64,000 nt of DNA. It comes from Littorina saxatilis. Its lineage: Eukaryota; Mollusca; Gastropoda; Littorinimorpha; Littorinidae. The notes beneath the pieces were generated by a model, which was not told the DNA's origin, searched no databases, and was given only the letters and a program-made list of their open reading frames with translations. Positions 23,455 through 35,200 of this stretch are shown piece by piece. Position numbers and translations under genes: made by a program. The stretch spans positions 28,942,630-29,006,629 of the forward strand of contig NC_090250.1 of the NCBI RefSeq assembly GCF_037325665.1, read 5' to 3'. Numbering within the stretch: the stretch's first letter is position 1; every line of letters starts with the position of its first letter.

Positions 23455-23840
23455 TAGATGTGTGTCCCAGAGTCAACTTTGTGCAGACTCTCCTCGGTGT
23501 CCGAACACCCCCGTGTGCACGCATGCGCACGATAAAGATCCCAGGGTCACAGCGAAAGCCTCAGGCCTTGGAAACACGAATACATGCATGCAAAAATATG
23601 AAGCCCGGGTGTCCGTTCGGCCAACAGCCAAAAAGTAACCATTTCAGCACTGACCCAAGACGACCCAACCCGGTCCCTAGCCCATTTCAGGTCTCCTCTA
23701 GCAGCCGGCAGCCAGCTGTCTACATCCCCCCCCCCCCCTCCCCCGCATTTTTATTTTTTATTTTCATACAAAGCGGGTTTTCCCGTGTAACATGCCCATA
23801 ATGGCTTTGCCGTGAGGGCGTAAAACTTTCATTTTCTCAG
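23455..23840. mobile_element. unit-1-specific insertion, SINE-like
   Basis: Unit 2 continues directly from ATATTCATGTTTTAATAAAG to ACACATTGGGGAAAGG at this position, so about 385 bp are extra here. The insert contains CGATAAAGATCCCAGGGTC, a pyrimidine block and GGCTTTGCCGTGAGGGCG near its end, phrases in the style of molluscan SINE 3' regions. The exact ends and family are not resolved. Confidence 0.5.
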
Positions 23841-24113
23841 ACACATTTGCGAAAGGCAGGGCTCCCCAATCGGTGCTCCATGCGCACTTTACACACTACA
23901 AGCCGTAAATTCGTACCAGAAACTCGGGGTCCCGAGACGTATTAAACGTGAAAAGAGCTGGTGACGGGACGCACTACATTTCTGTCATCATGCGTAGGCT
24001 ACTGTCGGTAGTATTTTAAGACTGCAATGCATAATATGCTAAATGTTAGCATCAAAGCACGGTTCGAAATAGAAGGAAAAAAAGCGGAAAGGAGGCTGCT
24101 GCCGATACAGATA

Positions 24114-24565
24114 TACGTCACGCTCATAAGATCATTAATTGCCTATGTAATTTTTTGATGTTTTGAGAAAAACACAAACAAACTTCTTTGGATTCTGAAC
24201 AATCTGCCTATCAAATGTTAGTTAAAAGTTGCAAACTGCCTACCTCGAGCGGTGACAGCTGGATAAACGTGAGATAAAGAGCTGACAGCAACATTTTCAA
24301 TCAGCAAAACTGCATAACAACCCACAAAGAGCTTTTGCATACCTTCACATTCTCAAAACAAGTCTTCCTGTATCAAAGAAAAATTGCCAAACTCAAGAAA
24401 CGAGATCGGCAGTTTTGCTTACGTTGCCGTGGCAATGGTTTCCGACGGTCTGAGAGTGTGTACTCTCTAACACATGATAGATACCCTTCCAGTAGCTTCC
24501 CCTTGTAGTTTCACTACAGAAATGCCTAACACTGAGATAGGTGTTTTTCTTATGAGCGTGACGTA
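24114..24565. mobile_element. Tc1/mariner-like MITE with TA target
   Basis: Perfect 18-bp inverted termini TACGTCACGCTCATAAGA lie at both ends, flanked by TA (24112-24113 and 24566-24567). Unit 2 reads GATACAGATGTAGCTG at this point with no insertion. The 452-bp interior has no transposase. Confidence 0.85.
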
Positions 24566-27500
24566 TAGCTGTACCCGTCTAAGTTCATTGATCATTAGCA
24601 CACAAGCACGAATGGCGGGCTACTTCGGCGCTGAACGAACACAGTGCCACAAATGGCGTCAAGTGAAGCGATGGAGGGGGAACCACACCGCTACCAAAAT
24701 GTTGACAAAAGATGTGTGCTCGAGGGAGGAGATGGACGGGCGGATAGACAGATAGTTTGACAAACTGAGACGCGGACGGTTACAAACTGACATACTTAGA
24801 TTTTTTCGAAAACGTTTAAAAAATTAAACCAGTTGAACTTTTCGTAAGACTTTCACACATTCTCATTTATTTGGATACTATTGAATAAACATGTTCGTGG
24901 AACCCAGTAACACTGCAGTATATTATTCAGGTGACAGGAGCGGTAGATGGAGTCCAAGAAGGGCAAGGATGAAGACCCGAAGCAAGTGACAAAATAAATC
25001 CGCAGGACAAAGCGATGATCGCCAAAGGTCACGGACAGTCGCACAGATTTGCAGTGGGCCTTCCACAGATTCTGTCCTAAAACATCCAAAACGCACTGTT
25101 AGAGAGAATGAAACGCGTGCATAAAGAGGCGCCAAAAGACGCGACATTTGACGGGAACTCTAGCAGGGACGCACGGAAGAACAAAAGTATAGATGCACAC
25201 GAGGCTACCAACGATGCACCCAAGAAAAACACGACCACCGACGCACGCAAGCACACTTCTACCTCTTACGCACACGAGAACGCAACCAGCGACACTCGAA
25301 AAGGCGCTTCATTCGGCCCGCAAACGGGCACACTCCAGCGGCCTGGGAGAGTCGCGTCCGCCGGGCAGATGCAGGGGAAATCCTTGATCCAAACCGTGTT
25401 GAATAGCGTCCTGGCGAGAAGCAACTCAATGAGCTGCAGCTTGTGCAGCAGCAGCATCTCGGAGGAGGTCAGCAAAGTTGGCGAAGAGGCCGACGACGAA
25501 CACGAGGAGAGCTCGGTCATGAGTCGCCAGGTCGCCAAACGCAAGGTGCTCAAGCACCACGCGTCGCCTCGATTGGATGACTGCGACTCCTCCGACGAGA
25601 AGATTGACACATCTAAGGGGACCGTCTTTGCTGGGAAGCTGAGGTACCCCCGGACACCCAGGCCCAAATCCCCCCACAGCGGCAGCTCCATGAACGTAAA
25701 GAATGGATGTTTAAAATCGGAGTCGTCTCTAGGAACTGTCACCACCATGGATTCTACCACAGATGCCCAGGCTTCTTCCAAAACAAAGCAGAAACATTTT
25801 GACCGCTCTGCAAACGCAAAGCAGGAGTTCTCTGAAGTGGAGACCAATAACGAAACCAGCTTCTGCAGCAATTCTGGAACTGCCAAGCAGAAATTGTCTG
25901 ATGAAGGGAAGAATACAAAGGAGGACCATTTGGGGCACAAAGCTGGCCAGACACAGGAAAACATTCAGAGCCATCGTTTTCACAATGGCTCTGTATCTGA
26001 CTGCTTGCAAACCAATGTGCTTAAAAGCTGTAGCTCTGCTCACAATAACGGTCTGGACGGTTCAGAAAACATCCATAAATCGCGCAGGGAATCCACAAAG
26101 ACATTGGGTGATACCAAGACAGAAAAGACACATACATCTTCTAATAGCAGTGGCATGGTGGAGACCGCCGAGGGGTACTATGATGAAATTTGCACGGAAG
26201 GCCACATCAGCATTAAGACCACAAAAGCCTGCCCTTCAGCAACAAGTGCTGGCCAGAGGGATCAAAACGCCACATGTTTTATTCCAAGTTGCTGTCACTT
26301 AGAGAGTGATGAATTATCAACAATGAACTGCAACTTGGAGGGGGGCTGTCCTGACTCTTGTTCTGCGGTACAACGAGTAAAGGAAGGAACTCTATTGCCC
26401 AACCACGATAAAAAAGGCAGAAGAAACACGAAGGATATCAAGAGTCAAGGACTTGCCCGTCCTCAGCAAACCGATTTGCAGGCCACCTTCGAAAGAATTA
26501 GAAAAAATGCCTCCAATTGCACCATTCCTGGTATACGCGACTTTAAGGGTGTTGGCATATCGCCCACTTGTATTAAAATCAGGACAAAAGTCAACCCGTA
26601 CCCAGAAGCCTCAGACAGGAAGAGAAAAGGGTTACATTCAGATCCCCACAGTCTGAGAAAGTACATTTCCGACGACCATGACATAACATCAGAAGAGATA
26701 TCCTCAACTACTTTAATCAACGAAAGAGACCCTATTCTACACAGCACTCTAGGCAAAGCCAGTTACAGCATGCCGAGTGTTTTACTCTCACCCAACAACT
26801 CGAGGCCAAGCAAAAGAGAGACAACCTTCAGCCAAGGTCCTCTTCCTCATCTCACCAATCGAGAGGATCCTCTGGCCTATTCTTATGAAGAATATGCCAG
26901 TATAGGCGATAGTCTTAATAAAAGCATGTACAACGGAACCGAAAATCAACCCGTCAGCAAACTTACAAGATGCTTAACGGAATCTGAAGAGGTTGGGCTA
27001 AATAATCGTAGAGTTAGATTTTCAAATGAATCTGTGGACAAGTACGGTTTTGCCAATTCACACGACAACTCGAGGCCAAGCAAAAGAGAGACAACCTGCA
27101 GCCAAGGTCCTCTTCCTCATCTCACCAAAAGAGACGATCCTCTGGCCTTATCTTCTGAAGAATACGCCAGTATAGGCGATAGTCTTGACAATAAAGGATT
27201 ATACAACGTTACCGAAAATCAACCCGACACCAAACTTACAAGACGCTCAACGGAATCTGAAGAGGTTGGACTGAAGAATCGTAGAGTTAGATTTTCAGAT
27301 GAGTCTGTGGACAAGCACGGTCTTGCCAAATTAGTACTACCTCAAACGATCTCACAAGACGCTGGTGAAGCTGGGCCTACAATGAATCGCAGAAGAGCAA
27401 AAAAGTCCATCATTAAGAATAAGCATGCCAGGAACCATCCGCCAAACCCTGCGGCGTATAGCATACGGGTGGGCGCTCTCAACAACAGTCACCAGCTTTT

Positions 27501-28231
27501 TCCTACTTTGAACAATAATGACAACCCACAACAAAACCAACAGTTCCCAGAAGGCCCAGGACCACCCAATAGAGGGAGCGTCCCAAACGACGAATACAAG
27601 GTTGGAAGCAACGGGAAAGTGCACCAGAAGAGCTTGGACAGCATGCATAACAGCCTGCAAGGTGACCTCTACCACAGGAGACTCGCGGGAATGCACGGAT
27701 CGTTGTCAACCTTGAACGAGAGTCTCGCAAAACAGAACATATCCTACCTACACAAAATGCACATGGACAGGCGAGGCGGGCGTGTGCTGGGTCGCAAGAT
27801 ACTCCTGACACCAGGAGACATGGCTTCGCGGATGGTGTGTTCAGACAAGGAGCTTGTTCCTCCTGATTTCATGCCAGACTTGGAGTATCCACCAATGTTT
27901 AGGGAAGCAGATCTCGGTGAAGGACCACAACTTCCTAAAACAGAGGGACATGATGACATTTCACAAGCCGATGGCCAGTGCAAGGGCACGAAAGACAACG
28001 TTACAATGAACGATAGCAAAATAGAAAAACTACCACCGCTTCAAAGAACTGGAAGATATTGTACGATCGCTGAACTTGTCTTACAACTGCAGACATGAAC
28101 GAATAGAAAAGGACTCTGACATCTGTAAAGTCTAAACCTTCGACTTCACACTAGGTACGATGACAGGGGAGCTTCACGAGCTTGGGGAGTGACGGGCGTG
28201 TTTTATGCTCTGATTTCTTTTTACCTTTTAC

Positions 28232-28235
<4 letters not shown>

Positions 28236-28285
<50 letters not shown>
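28236..28285. repeat. (GT)n microsatellite
   Basis: Counterpart of the intronic GT array at 40123-40254 in unit 2, but shorter. Confidence 0.9.
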
Positions 28286-28289
<4 letters not shown>

Positions 28290-28443
28290 TTTTGTGTGCG
28301 TGCGTGCGGCGAGCGTGCGTGAGTGTGTCAGTGCGTCTATTTGGGTGTGCCGCTGGATGTGTCTGTTTCGGCCCCTGCCTTTTCCGTATTTGTGCATGTG
28401 TCTTCATCGGTGACACTGACAGTGACGTTGTGGTTGAATGACA

Positions 28444-28746
28444 AACGGGCGCTGTGGCGGGGTGGTAAGACGTCGGCCTCTTAATCGGAAGGTCGAGGGT
28501 TCGAATCCCGGCCGAATCCAAGCACAAGACCAAGTGCGCACGAAAAAGATCCTGTAATCCATGTCAGAGTTCGGTGGGTTATAGAAACACAAAAATACCC
28601 AGCATGCTTCCTCCGAAAGCGGCGTATGGCTGCCTTAAATGGCGGGGTAAAAACAGTCATACACGTAAAATTCCACTCGTGCAAAAACACGAGTGTACGT
28701 GGGAGTTTCAGCCCACGAACGCAGAAGAAGAAGAAGAAGAAGAAGA
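28444..28746 (+). mobile_element. tRNA-Lys-derived SINE
   Basis: The head begins GCGCTGTGGCGGGGTGGTAA (A-box) and has an anticodon loop TCTTAAT, which reads CTT (Lys), then GGTTCGAATCC (B-box). The body ends CGTGGGAGTTTCAGCCCACG followed by an (AGA)n tail. A 10-bp duplication TTGAATGACA flanks it (28434-28443 and 28747-28756). Unit 2 has no SINE at the matching site (about 40358), so it inserted after the duplication. Confidence 0.92.
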
Positions 28747-29689
28747 TTGAATGACAGACACACATTGAGAAACGACAGACAATCATTGAGAAATTACAGA
28801 CAATCACAGTGAGTTCATCGTTAACGTTCAAAAGCACCATTAACCAGAACGTCTTTCTGGGTATTTAAAGCCCTTCGTGCAAATGCATGACTATTGCACA
28901 CCTGTTCTTTCTTGCTCTTATTCTTTTAATAATGAAGAAAACAAAACGTTGGTTGTCTTTTCAGGGCTGATCAGAATCAGAGGGAAGTTGGTGAACATCT
29001 TGGCAAGACTGAGAACAGCAGAGGCGACCAATGAAGGCCATTTAGTAACATTAACAGCCATTTGACATCGTGACTGAATGCGCCAATACCACGTTTTCGT
29101 CATAAATTAGTAGAATTGTTATAACTGTTGTATTAAAAATACTCCAAGCATCAAAGAGTGCGGTGACAAAAAGTGCGATTCAGTATTCAGGACAAAACTG
29201 ACGGCAGTTTAATCTGAGAGGGAACAAAATCTTATTTTTACAAAGCATTAACTGTTGATAAAGATACGAGTTTACAGTGAATAAATCCTGGAGCCACAAT
29301 AATATCTTCATTGATATACACCTGATTGGCTTTAAATTTGACTTTATCAAACGCGTACTATAATACGTTTGTAGGCTTCCTTACAATAATTAGGTTAGAA
29401 GGAGCCAGGAGTAAGTATTTAAATCATGCCCATGCAAAGAATGACTGTACTTCAATTAAATAAAAATATGATACTTATTTCACGTGCTCTGTACGATGCG
29501 TGTTTTCATTCAATATTGTCCCTCAAACCTTTGCATGAATGAGATCATTCAATTCTTCATCGCTGGACACAGAGTCAACCATTGAATTATTTTTGTATTT
29601 TTGACTCACCAGAGTTATTGTTGAGTATAAGGATTCAAATGTGTCCGTCGGTATGGACGGCCGTCCGTCTGTCCGTCAGTGGACAAAAA

Positions 29690-30000
29690 AACTAAACGTT
29701 GAGGTTATCTCTGATGGGTTTTTTAAGCTAGACCTCTTACACTTTGCACACTTTTAGGGTTTGATGATCTCACAAAGTGACTCCAGTTTGGTTGACCCTC
29801 GTCAATTTTGGGGGTCACAGCGGTGTCATGTTCGTTTCATAAAAACTTAACGTTGAGGTTTTCTCGGGTGTTTTTGAAGCTAGAGCTTTGAATCCTTGCA
29901 CACTTCTAGGGTTTGATACTCTCCCGATTTGACATAAGTTTGAATGACCCTCGTCAAGTTTCGGGTTCACAGGGGGTAAATTTGTCGCTTGCGACCAAGC
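29690..30000. repeat. diverged tandem pair of ~150-bp units
   Basis: Two units share AACGTTGAGGTT, AAGCTAGA, TTGCACACTT and TAGGGTTTGAT phrases in the same order. They are preceded by a CCGTC-rich stretch (29646-29680). It looks like part of an old DNA repeat; no protein or clear ends. Confidence 0.6.
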
Positions 30001-30642
30001 ATGATAGCAAATCTGGAGCTGACATGGGCCCTATAAGTTGCAGCCAATTACATACTTCGCTTTGTGAGTGTTTCAGGCTAGCCGATTCATTGGCTGCCTC
30101 GTCGGCACCATTACTTTACGTGTGTGGCAATCACTGGGCCAGTAAAGCCAGTTATTACCGCTATTGGGCCATCAGTTGTCAAAGAAACTGAGCTGCCTGG
30201 GTCATTGCCTTGACCTATGTCAACTTGAGGTCAGCATATAATTTTCATCATCCTCTCATTTGGTTACTGGCGCAGAAGGGGTTTTACACAAATAAAACTC
30301 ATGATGACGTCTGACATAGTTTGCTAGTGACGTGTCTTTTTGTGCATGATGTGGTGATCTACCTGATCTAAATTTAGATCCAAAAATAGGCCAAGGACCG
30401 GCGGGTCCGAGTTAGAAATTAATTCGTAAAAAAATTGCAGTTCTTGACTCCTTGCATGGAAGTCAATGAAACTTGGTATTTATTCAAAGGGATAGACGCC
30501 TGAGGTATGACTAAAAGCCCTAGGGGCTACGTGCACCTGGATTTGACAAGTTCAGTATCTTTTAAGTCAAATGTTAAAGTTTCTATCACACACGCACGCA
30601 CAGACAGACAAAAGTTAGCATCGCAAGACGTGAGCCAAAAAC
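30001..30642. other. junction region between duplication units, no gene seen
   Basis: Contains the 3' tail of a GGCTCACG-type MITE (about 30565-30637: TTAAAGTTTCTATCACACAC through ACGTGAGCC). No gene or other element was recognised. Confidence 0.5.
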
Positions 30643-30917
30643 AGAAATTGACGTCATTCAAAGATGACGTGTTTTTAAAAAAAACTTATGACGAGTTTAT
30701 GATTGTCTGCTCCTTCAATAATGGATTCTTCAGAGGTGTGTGAAAGCCCTCTACAGAATGTTTGTCTACCGCCCTAAAATACTGTGACAATGGGCTAATC
30801 TGTACCATTTTAACAAAACGGACAAAGGACAATGGACACTATTACAGAGTGTGCTGCAGTGGCAGTGGTCTTGATCCTTGACATGGAAGAATGAAACGGT
30901 ATGAAAACATTGATGCA

Positions 30918-30918
<1 letters not shown>

Positions 30919-30952
<34 letters not shown>

Positions 30953-31015
30953 ACTGACACTGTGTGTGTGTGTGTGTGTGTGTGTGTGAGTGTGAATCTG
31001 TGTGTGAGTGTGAGA

Positions 31016-31048
<33 letters not shown>

Positions 31049-31078
31049 AATCTGTGTGTGTGTGTGTGTGTGTGTGTG
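30919..31078. repeat. (GT)n microsatellite array
   Basis: Four GT runs separated by short interruptions (CACTGACAC, GAGTGTGAATC, CAATC). Confidence 0.95.
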
Positions 31079-31559
31079 CCTGCGAGTAATGCCTGTCATT
31101 AGTGTGACTGTGCCTCTCTCAGCTCTGCGATTGCTCTTCCGTGGCGGTGTCCGTTCGTCTTAGTGTTTGTGTCGACCAACAGAGACTGGGAACGCTCGCA
31201 CATACATCTCACGATGTACGGTACAATTTATGCATGATAATTTGCTGACGTATTGCTTTACTTTAAAGAGTCCCCTTTGCGAGTTAATCTGCTTTCACTT
31301 GATAATTATATGCCGGTAATCAACATTGGTAAGAGTATTTCGAAGTCGACGAGCACTATTAGATATTCATGTTTTAATAAAGACACATTGGGGAAAGGCA
31401 GGGCTCCCCAATCGGTGCTCCATGCGCACTTTACACACTACAAGCCGTAAAAACGTACCAGAAACTTCCGAGACGTATTCAAGGTGAAAAGATCGAGCGG
31501 GTGACGGAACGCACTAAATGTGTCATCACGCGTACTGTCGGTAGTGTCAGAAGACTGCA

Positions 31560-31843
31560 GGCCCGGACACCCCCCCCCCTCCCCCGCTCCCCCCCCCCCC
31601 CCCCCCCGACAGCAAAAAATATGCTTAACATTTGGTCAGTTTGTTTTGCCTTTATAACTCATGACAAATACTTTCAGAATGCGCCAGATTGCACTTATTT
31701 TAATCTAGATTTTTAAACAATACCGACAGGGGCATGCCCCCGGACCCCCCTAGAAGGTTCAGGTGCATCGCACCCTCAACTAATGTTCCCCTACAACAAT
31801 TGGGAACCCCCCCCCCCCCCTCACCCTACTTCGGTTCTGCCCT
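31560..31843. mobile_element. unit-2-specific GC-rich insertion with C tracts
   Basis: Unit 1 reads AGACTGCAATGCATAAT at this site. Here ~284 bp intervene between AGACTGCA and TGCATAAT, so TGCA may be a target duplication. The insert has long C runs (31568-31606 and 31808-31820) and GGGGCATGCCCCCGGACCCC, a phrase also in the MITE at 60174-60421. It is probably a related non-autonomous element. Confidence 0.55.
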
Positions 31844-32295
31844 GTGCATAATATGCTAATGTTAGCACCAAAGCATGTTTCGAGCTGGAAAAAAAAGTGG
31901 GGCTGCTGCTGATACAGATGTAGCTGTGCCCGTCTAAGTTTAAAGTTCACTGATGATAAGCACAAAAGCACGAATGACGGGCTACCTTGGCGATGAACGA
32001 ACACAGTGCCACAAATGGCGTCAAGTGAAGCGATGGAGGGTGGACCACACCACCACCAAAAAGTGGACATAACAGACGTGCGGACAGACAGATAGACGGA
32101 CAAACAGAGAGACGCACGAATAATGACATACTTAACAAACAAAAATCAAAAACGTGTTACAAATTAAGCCACTAAAACTTTTTGTAAGACTTCTCACCAT
32201 TCTCATTTATCTTTTATGCCATTAAATAAACATGTTTGTGGAACCCAGTGACACTGCAGAATATTCTTCAGGCCAACAGGTGACAGGAGCTGCCC

Positions 32296-35200
32296 ATGGA
32301 GTCCAAGACGGGCAAGGATGAAGACCCGAAGCAAGTGACAAAATATATCTCCAGGACAAAGCGACGATCGCCTAAGGTCAGGGACAGTCGCACAGATTTG
32401 CACAGTGGGCCTTCCACAGATTATGTCCTAGAACCTCCAAAACGCACTGTTAGAGCCTCTCCCAAAACGAGAATGAAACGCGCACATAAAGAGGCGCCAA
32501 AAGACGCGACAATCGACGCAGATGGGAATTCTAGCAGGGACGCACGGAAGAACAAAAGTATGGAAGCACACGAGGCTACCAACGCCACCAATGCACCCAA
32601 GAAAAAAACGACCACCGACGCACGCGAGCACACTTCTACCTCTCACGCACACGAGAACGCTGCCAGCAACACTCGCCAAGGCGCTTCAATCGGCTCGCAA
32701 ACGGGCACACTCCAGCGGCCTGGGAGAGTCGCGTCCGCCGGGCAGGTGCAGAGGAAATCCTTGATCCAAACTGTGTTGGACACGGCAGTGGACTCCATCA
32801 CCAGCGTCCTGGCGAGAGGCAACTCAATGAACAGCAGCTTGTGCAGCAGCTTCTCGGACGTGGCCAGCAAAGTTGGCGAGGAGGCGGACGACGAACACGA
32901 GGAGAACTTGAGCATGAGCCGCAAGGTCGCCAAGCACAAGGTGCTCAAGCACCACGTGTCGCCTCGAATGGATGACTGCGACTCCTCCGAGGAGAAGATT
33001 GACACATCCAAGGGGACTGTCTTTGCTGGGAAGCTGAGGTACCCCCGGACACCCACACCAATATCCCCCCACAGCGGCAGCTCTATGGACGTGCAAATCC
33101 AAAACCCGACCAGTCTTTCCACTGTGCTCTTGTCCAGCTTCAATATGGCGGACTTTGATACAGAGACGAGCACCCCAGAACTGCCCGCCCAGCAGCAGGC
33201 TCAAGACGTAGAGAAGGGAGGTGTCCAATTGAAGACGTCTCTGGGAACTGTCACCACCATGGATTCTTCCACAGATGCTCATGCTTCTTCCGAAACAAAG
33301 CAGAAACATTTTGACCGCTCTGCAAACGCAAAGCAGGAGTTCTCTGATGGGGAGACCAATAACGAAACCAGCTTCTGCAGCTATTCTGGAACTGCCAAGC
33401 AGAAATTGTCTGATGAAGGGAAATATAAGAAGGAGGACCAACATGGACACAAAGCTGCCCACACACAGGAAAACATTCAGAATCAGCAATTTTACAATGG
33501 CACTGTATCTGACTGCTTGCAAACCAATGTGAATAAAAGCTGTAGCTCAGGGGAATATTCAAAACTGACAAAGGAACATGTTTGCAGAGTAGACACTGCT
33601 CACAATAACGGTCTGGACGGTTCGGAAAACATCCATAAATCGCGCAGGGAATCCACAAAGACATTGGGTGATACCAAGACAGAAAAAACACATACATCTT
33701 CTAATAGCAGTGGCATGGTCGAGACCGCCGAGGGATACTATGATGAAGTTTGCACTGAGGGCCATATCAGCATTAAGACCACAAAAGCTTGCCCTTTAGC
33801 AACAAGCGCTGGTCAGAGGGATCAAAACACCACATGTGTTATTCCTAGTTTCTGTCACTTAGAGTTTGATGAATTATCAACAATGAACTGCACCTTGGAG
33901 GGGGGCTGTCATGACGCTGGAACTCCATTGCCCAGCCATGATGAAAAAGGCAGAAAAAAACCGAAGGATATCAAGAGTCAAGGACTGGCCCGTTCTCAGC
34001 AAATCGACTTTCAGGCCACCTTCGAAAGAATTGAAAAAAATGCCTACCCTTGCACCATTCCTAGTATACGCGACTTAGAGGGTGTTGACATATCGCCTAT
34101 TTGTATTAAAATGAGGACAAAAGTCAACCCGTACCCAGAAGCCACAGACATGAAGAGAAAAGGGTTACATTCAGATCCCCACAGTCTGAAAAACTACATT
34201 TCCGACGACCCTGACATGACATCAAAAGAGATCTCCTTAACTTCTTTAATCAATGAAAGAGACCCTATGCTGTACAGCTCTCCAGGCAAAACCAGTTACA
34301 GAATGCCGAGTGTTTCACTCACACCCAACAACTCGAGGTCAAGCGAAAGAGAGACAACCGGCGGCCAAAGTCCTCTTCCTCTTCTCACCAAAAGAGAGGA
34401 GCCTGTGGCCTATTCGTATGAAGAATGTGCCAGTATTGGCGATAGTCTTGATAATAAAGGATTATACAACGTTACCGAAAATCAACCCGAAAGCGAACTT
34501 CCAAAATGCTCAAATTATGAAGAGGTTGGACTGAAGATTCGTAGAGTTAGATTTTCAGATGAGTCTGTGGACAAGAACGGTTTTGCCAATTTAGTACTAC
34601 CTCAAACGATCTCACAAGACGCTGGTGAAGCTGGGCCTACAATGAATCGCAGAAGAGCAAAAAAGTCCATCATTAAGAATAAGCATGCCAGGAACCATCC
34701 GCCAAACCCTGCGGCGTATAGCATACGGGTGGGCGCTCTCAACAACAGGCACCAGCTTTTTCCTACTTTGAACAATAATGACAACCCACAACAAAACCAA
34801 CAGTTCCCAGAAGGCCCAGGACCACCCAACAGAGGGAGCGTCCTAAACTGCCAGTACAAGACTGGAAGCAACTGGGAAGTGCACCAGAAGAGCTTGGACA
34901 ACATGCACAACAGCCTGCTAGGTGACCTCTACCACAGGAGACTCGCGGGAATGCACGGATCGTTGTCAACCTTGAACGAGAGTCTCGCAAGACAGAACAT
35001 ATCCTACCTACACAACATGCACATGGGCAGGCGAGGCGTGCGCATGCTGGGTCGTAAGATACGCCTGACACCAGGAGACATGGCTTCGCGGGTGGTGTGT
35101 TCGGACAGGCAGTCTGTTCCTCCTGATTTCATGCCGGAGTGTCCACCAGTGATTCGCGAAGCAGATCTCGGTGAAGGACCACAACTTCCTAAAACAGAGG

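Larger units (their letters stand above)
24947..29034 (+). pseudogene. decayed, internally deleted copy of the large unit-2 gene
   Basis: Aligns to the gene at 32296-40634. The equivalent start codon (24947) is followed 16 codons later by a stop (24995-24997), and a net 16-base indel difference lies before 25108. From 25108 a 996-codon frame stays open, matching residues 60-1002 of the unit-2 protein. At about 28042 the sequence jumps to the equivalent of 39936, removing about 4.6 kb and shifting frame; the frame closes at 28098. The donor matching 40081 has lost its GT. The last-exon copy (28965-29034) has a stop at its second codon. One stretch is duplicated in tandem relative to unit 2 (26799-27060 and 27066-27330), giving two RRVRF motifs. 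The long surviving frame could still make a truncated protein from 25108, so 'pseudogene' is likely but not certain. Confidence 0.65.
22525..29590 (+). other. segmental duplication, unit 1
   Basis: Collinear with unit 2 (30643-43030). Paired landmarks include ATGACGTCATTCAAAGATGA (22533/30647), the gene body (24947/32296), the last exon (28965/40560) and TTTGCATGAAT near the ends (about 29531/42964). Unit 1 differs by private insertions (22825-22999, 23455-23840, 24114-24565, 28444-28746) and lacks ~4.6 kb of gene body present in unit 2. Confidence 0.9.

Noticed and set aside
23345-23801. 150-codon frame with Pro-rich end in unit 1
   Set aside because: It covers a unit-specific insertion and a C run, and is absent from the matching region of unit 2.
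25266-27811. Antisense open frames opposite the duplicated gene (similarly 32421-39896)
   Set aside because: Shadows of the sense frame; they recur in both units only because the sense frame is conserved.
28444-28520. tRNA-Lys(CTT) gene
   Set aside because: A/B boxes and the anticodon loop are present, but the acceptor stem does not close, and a SINE body, tail and target duplication follow.
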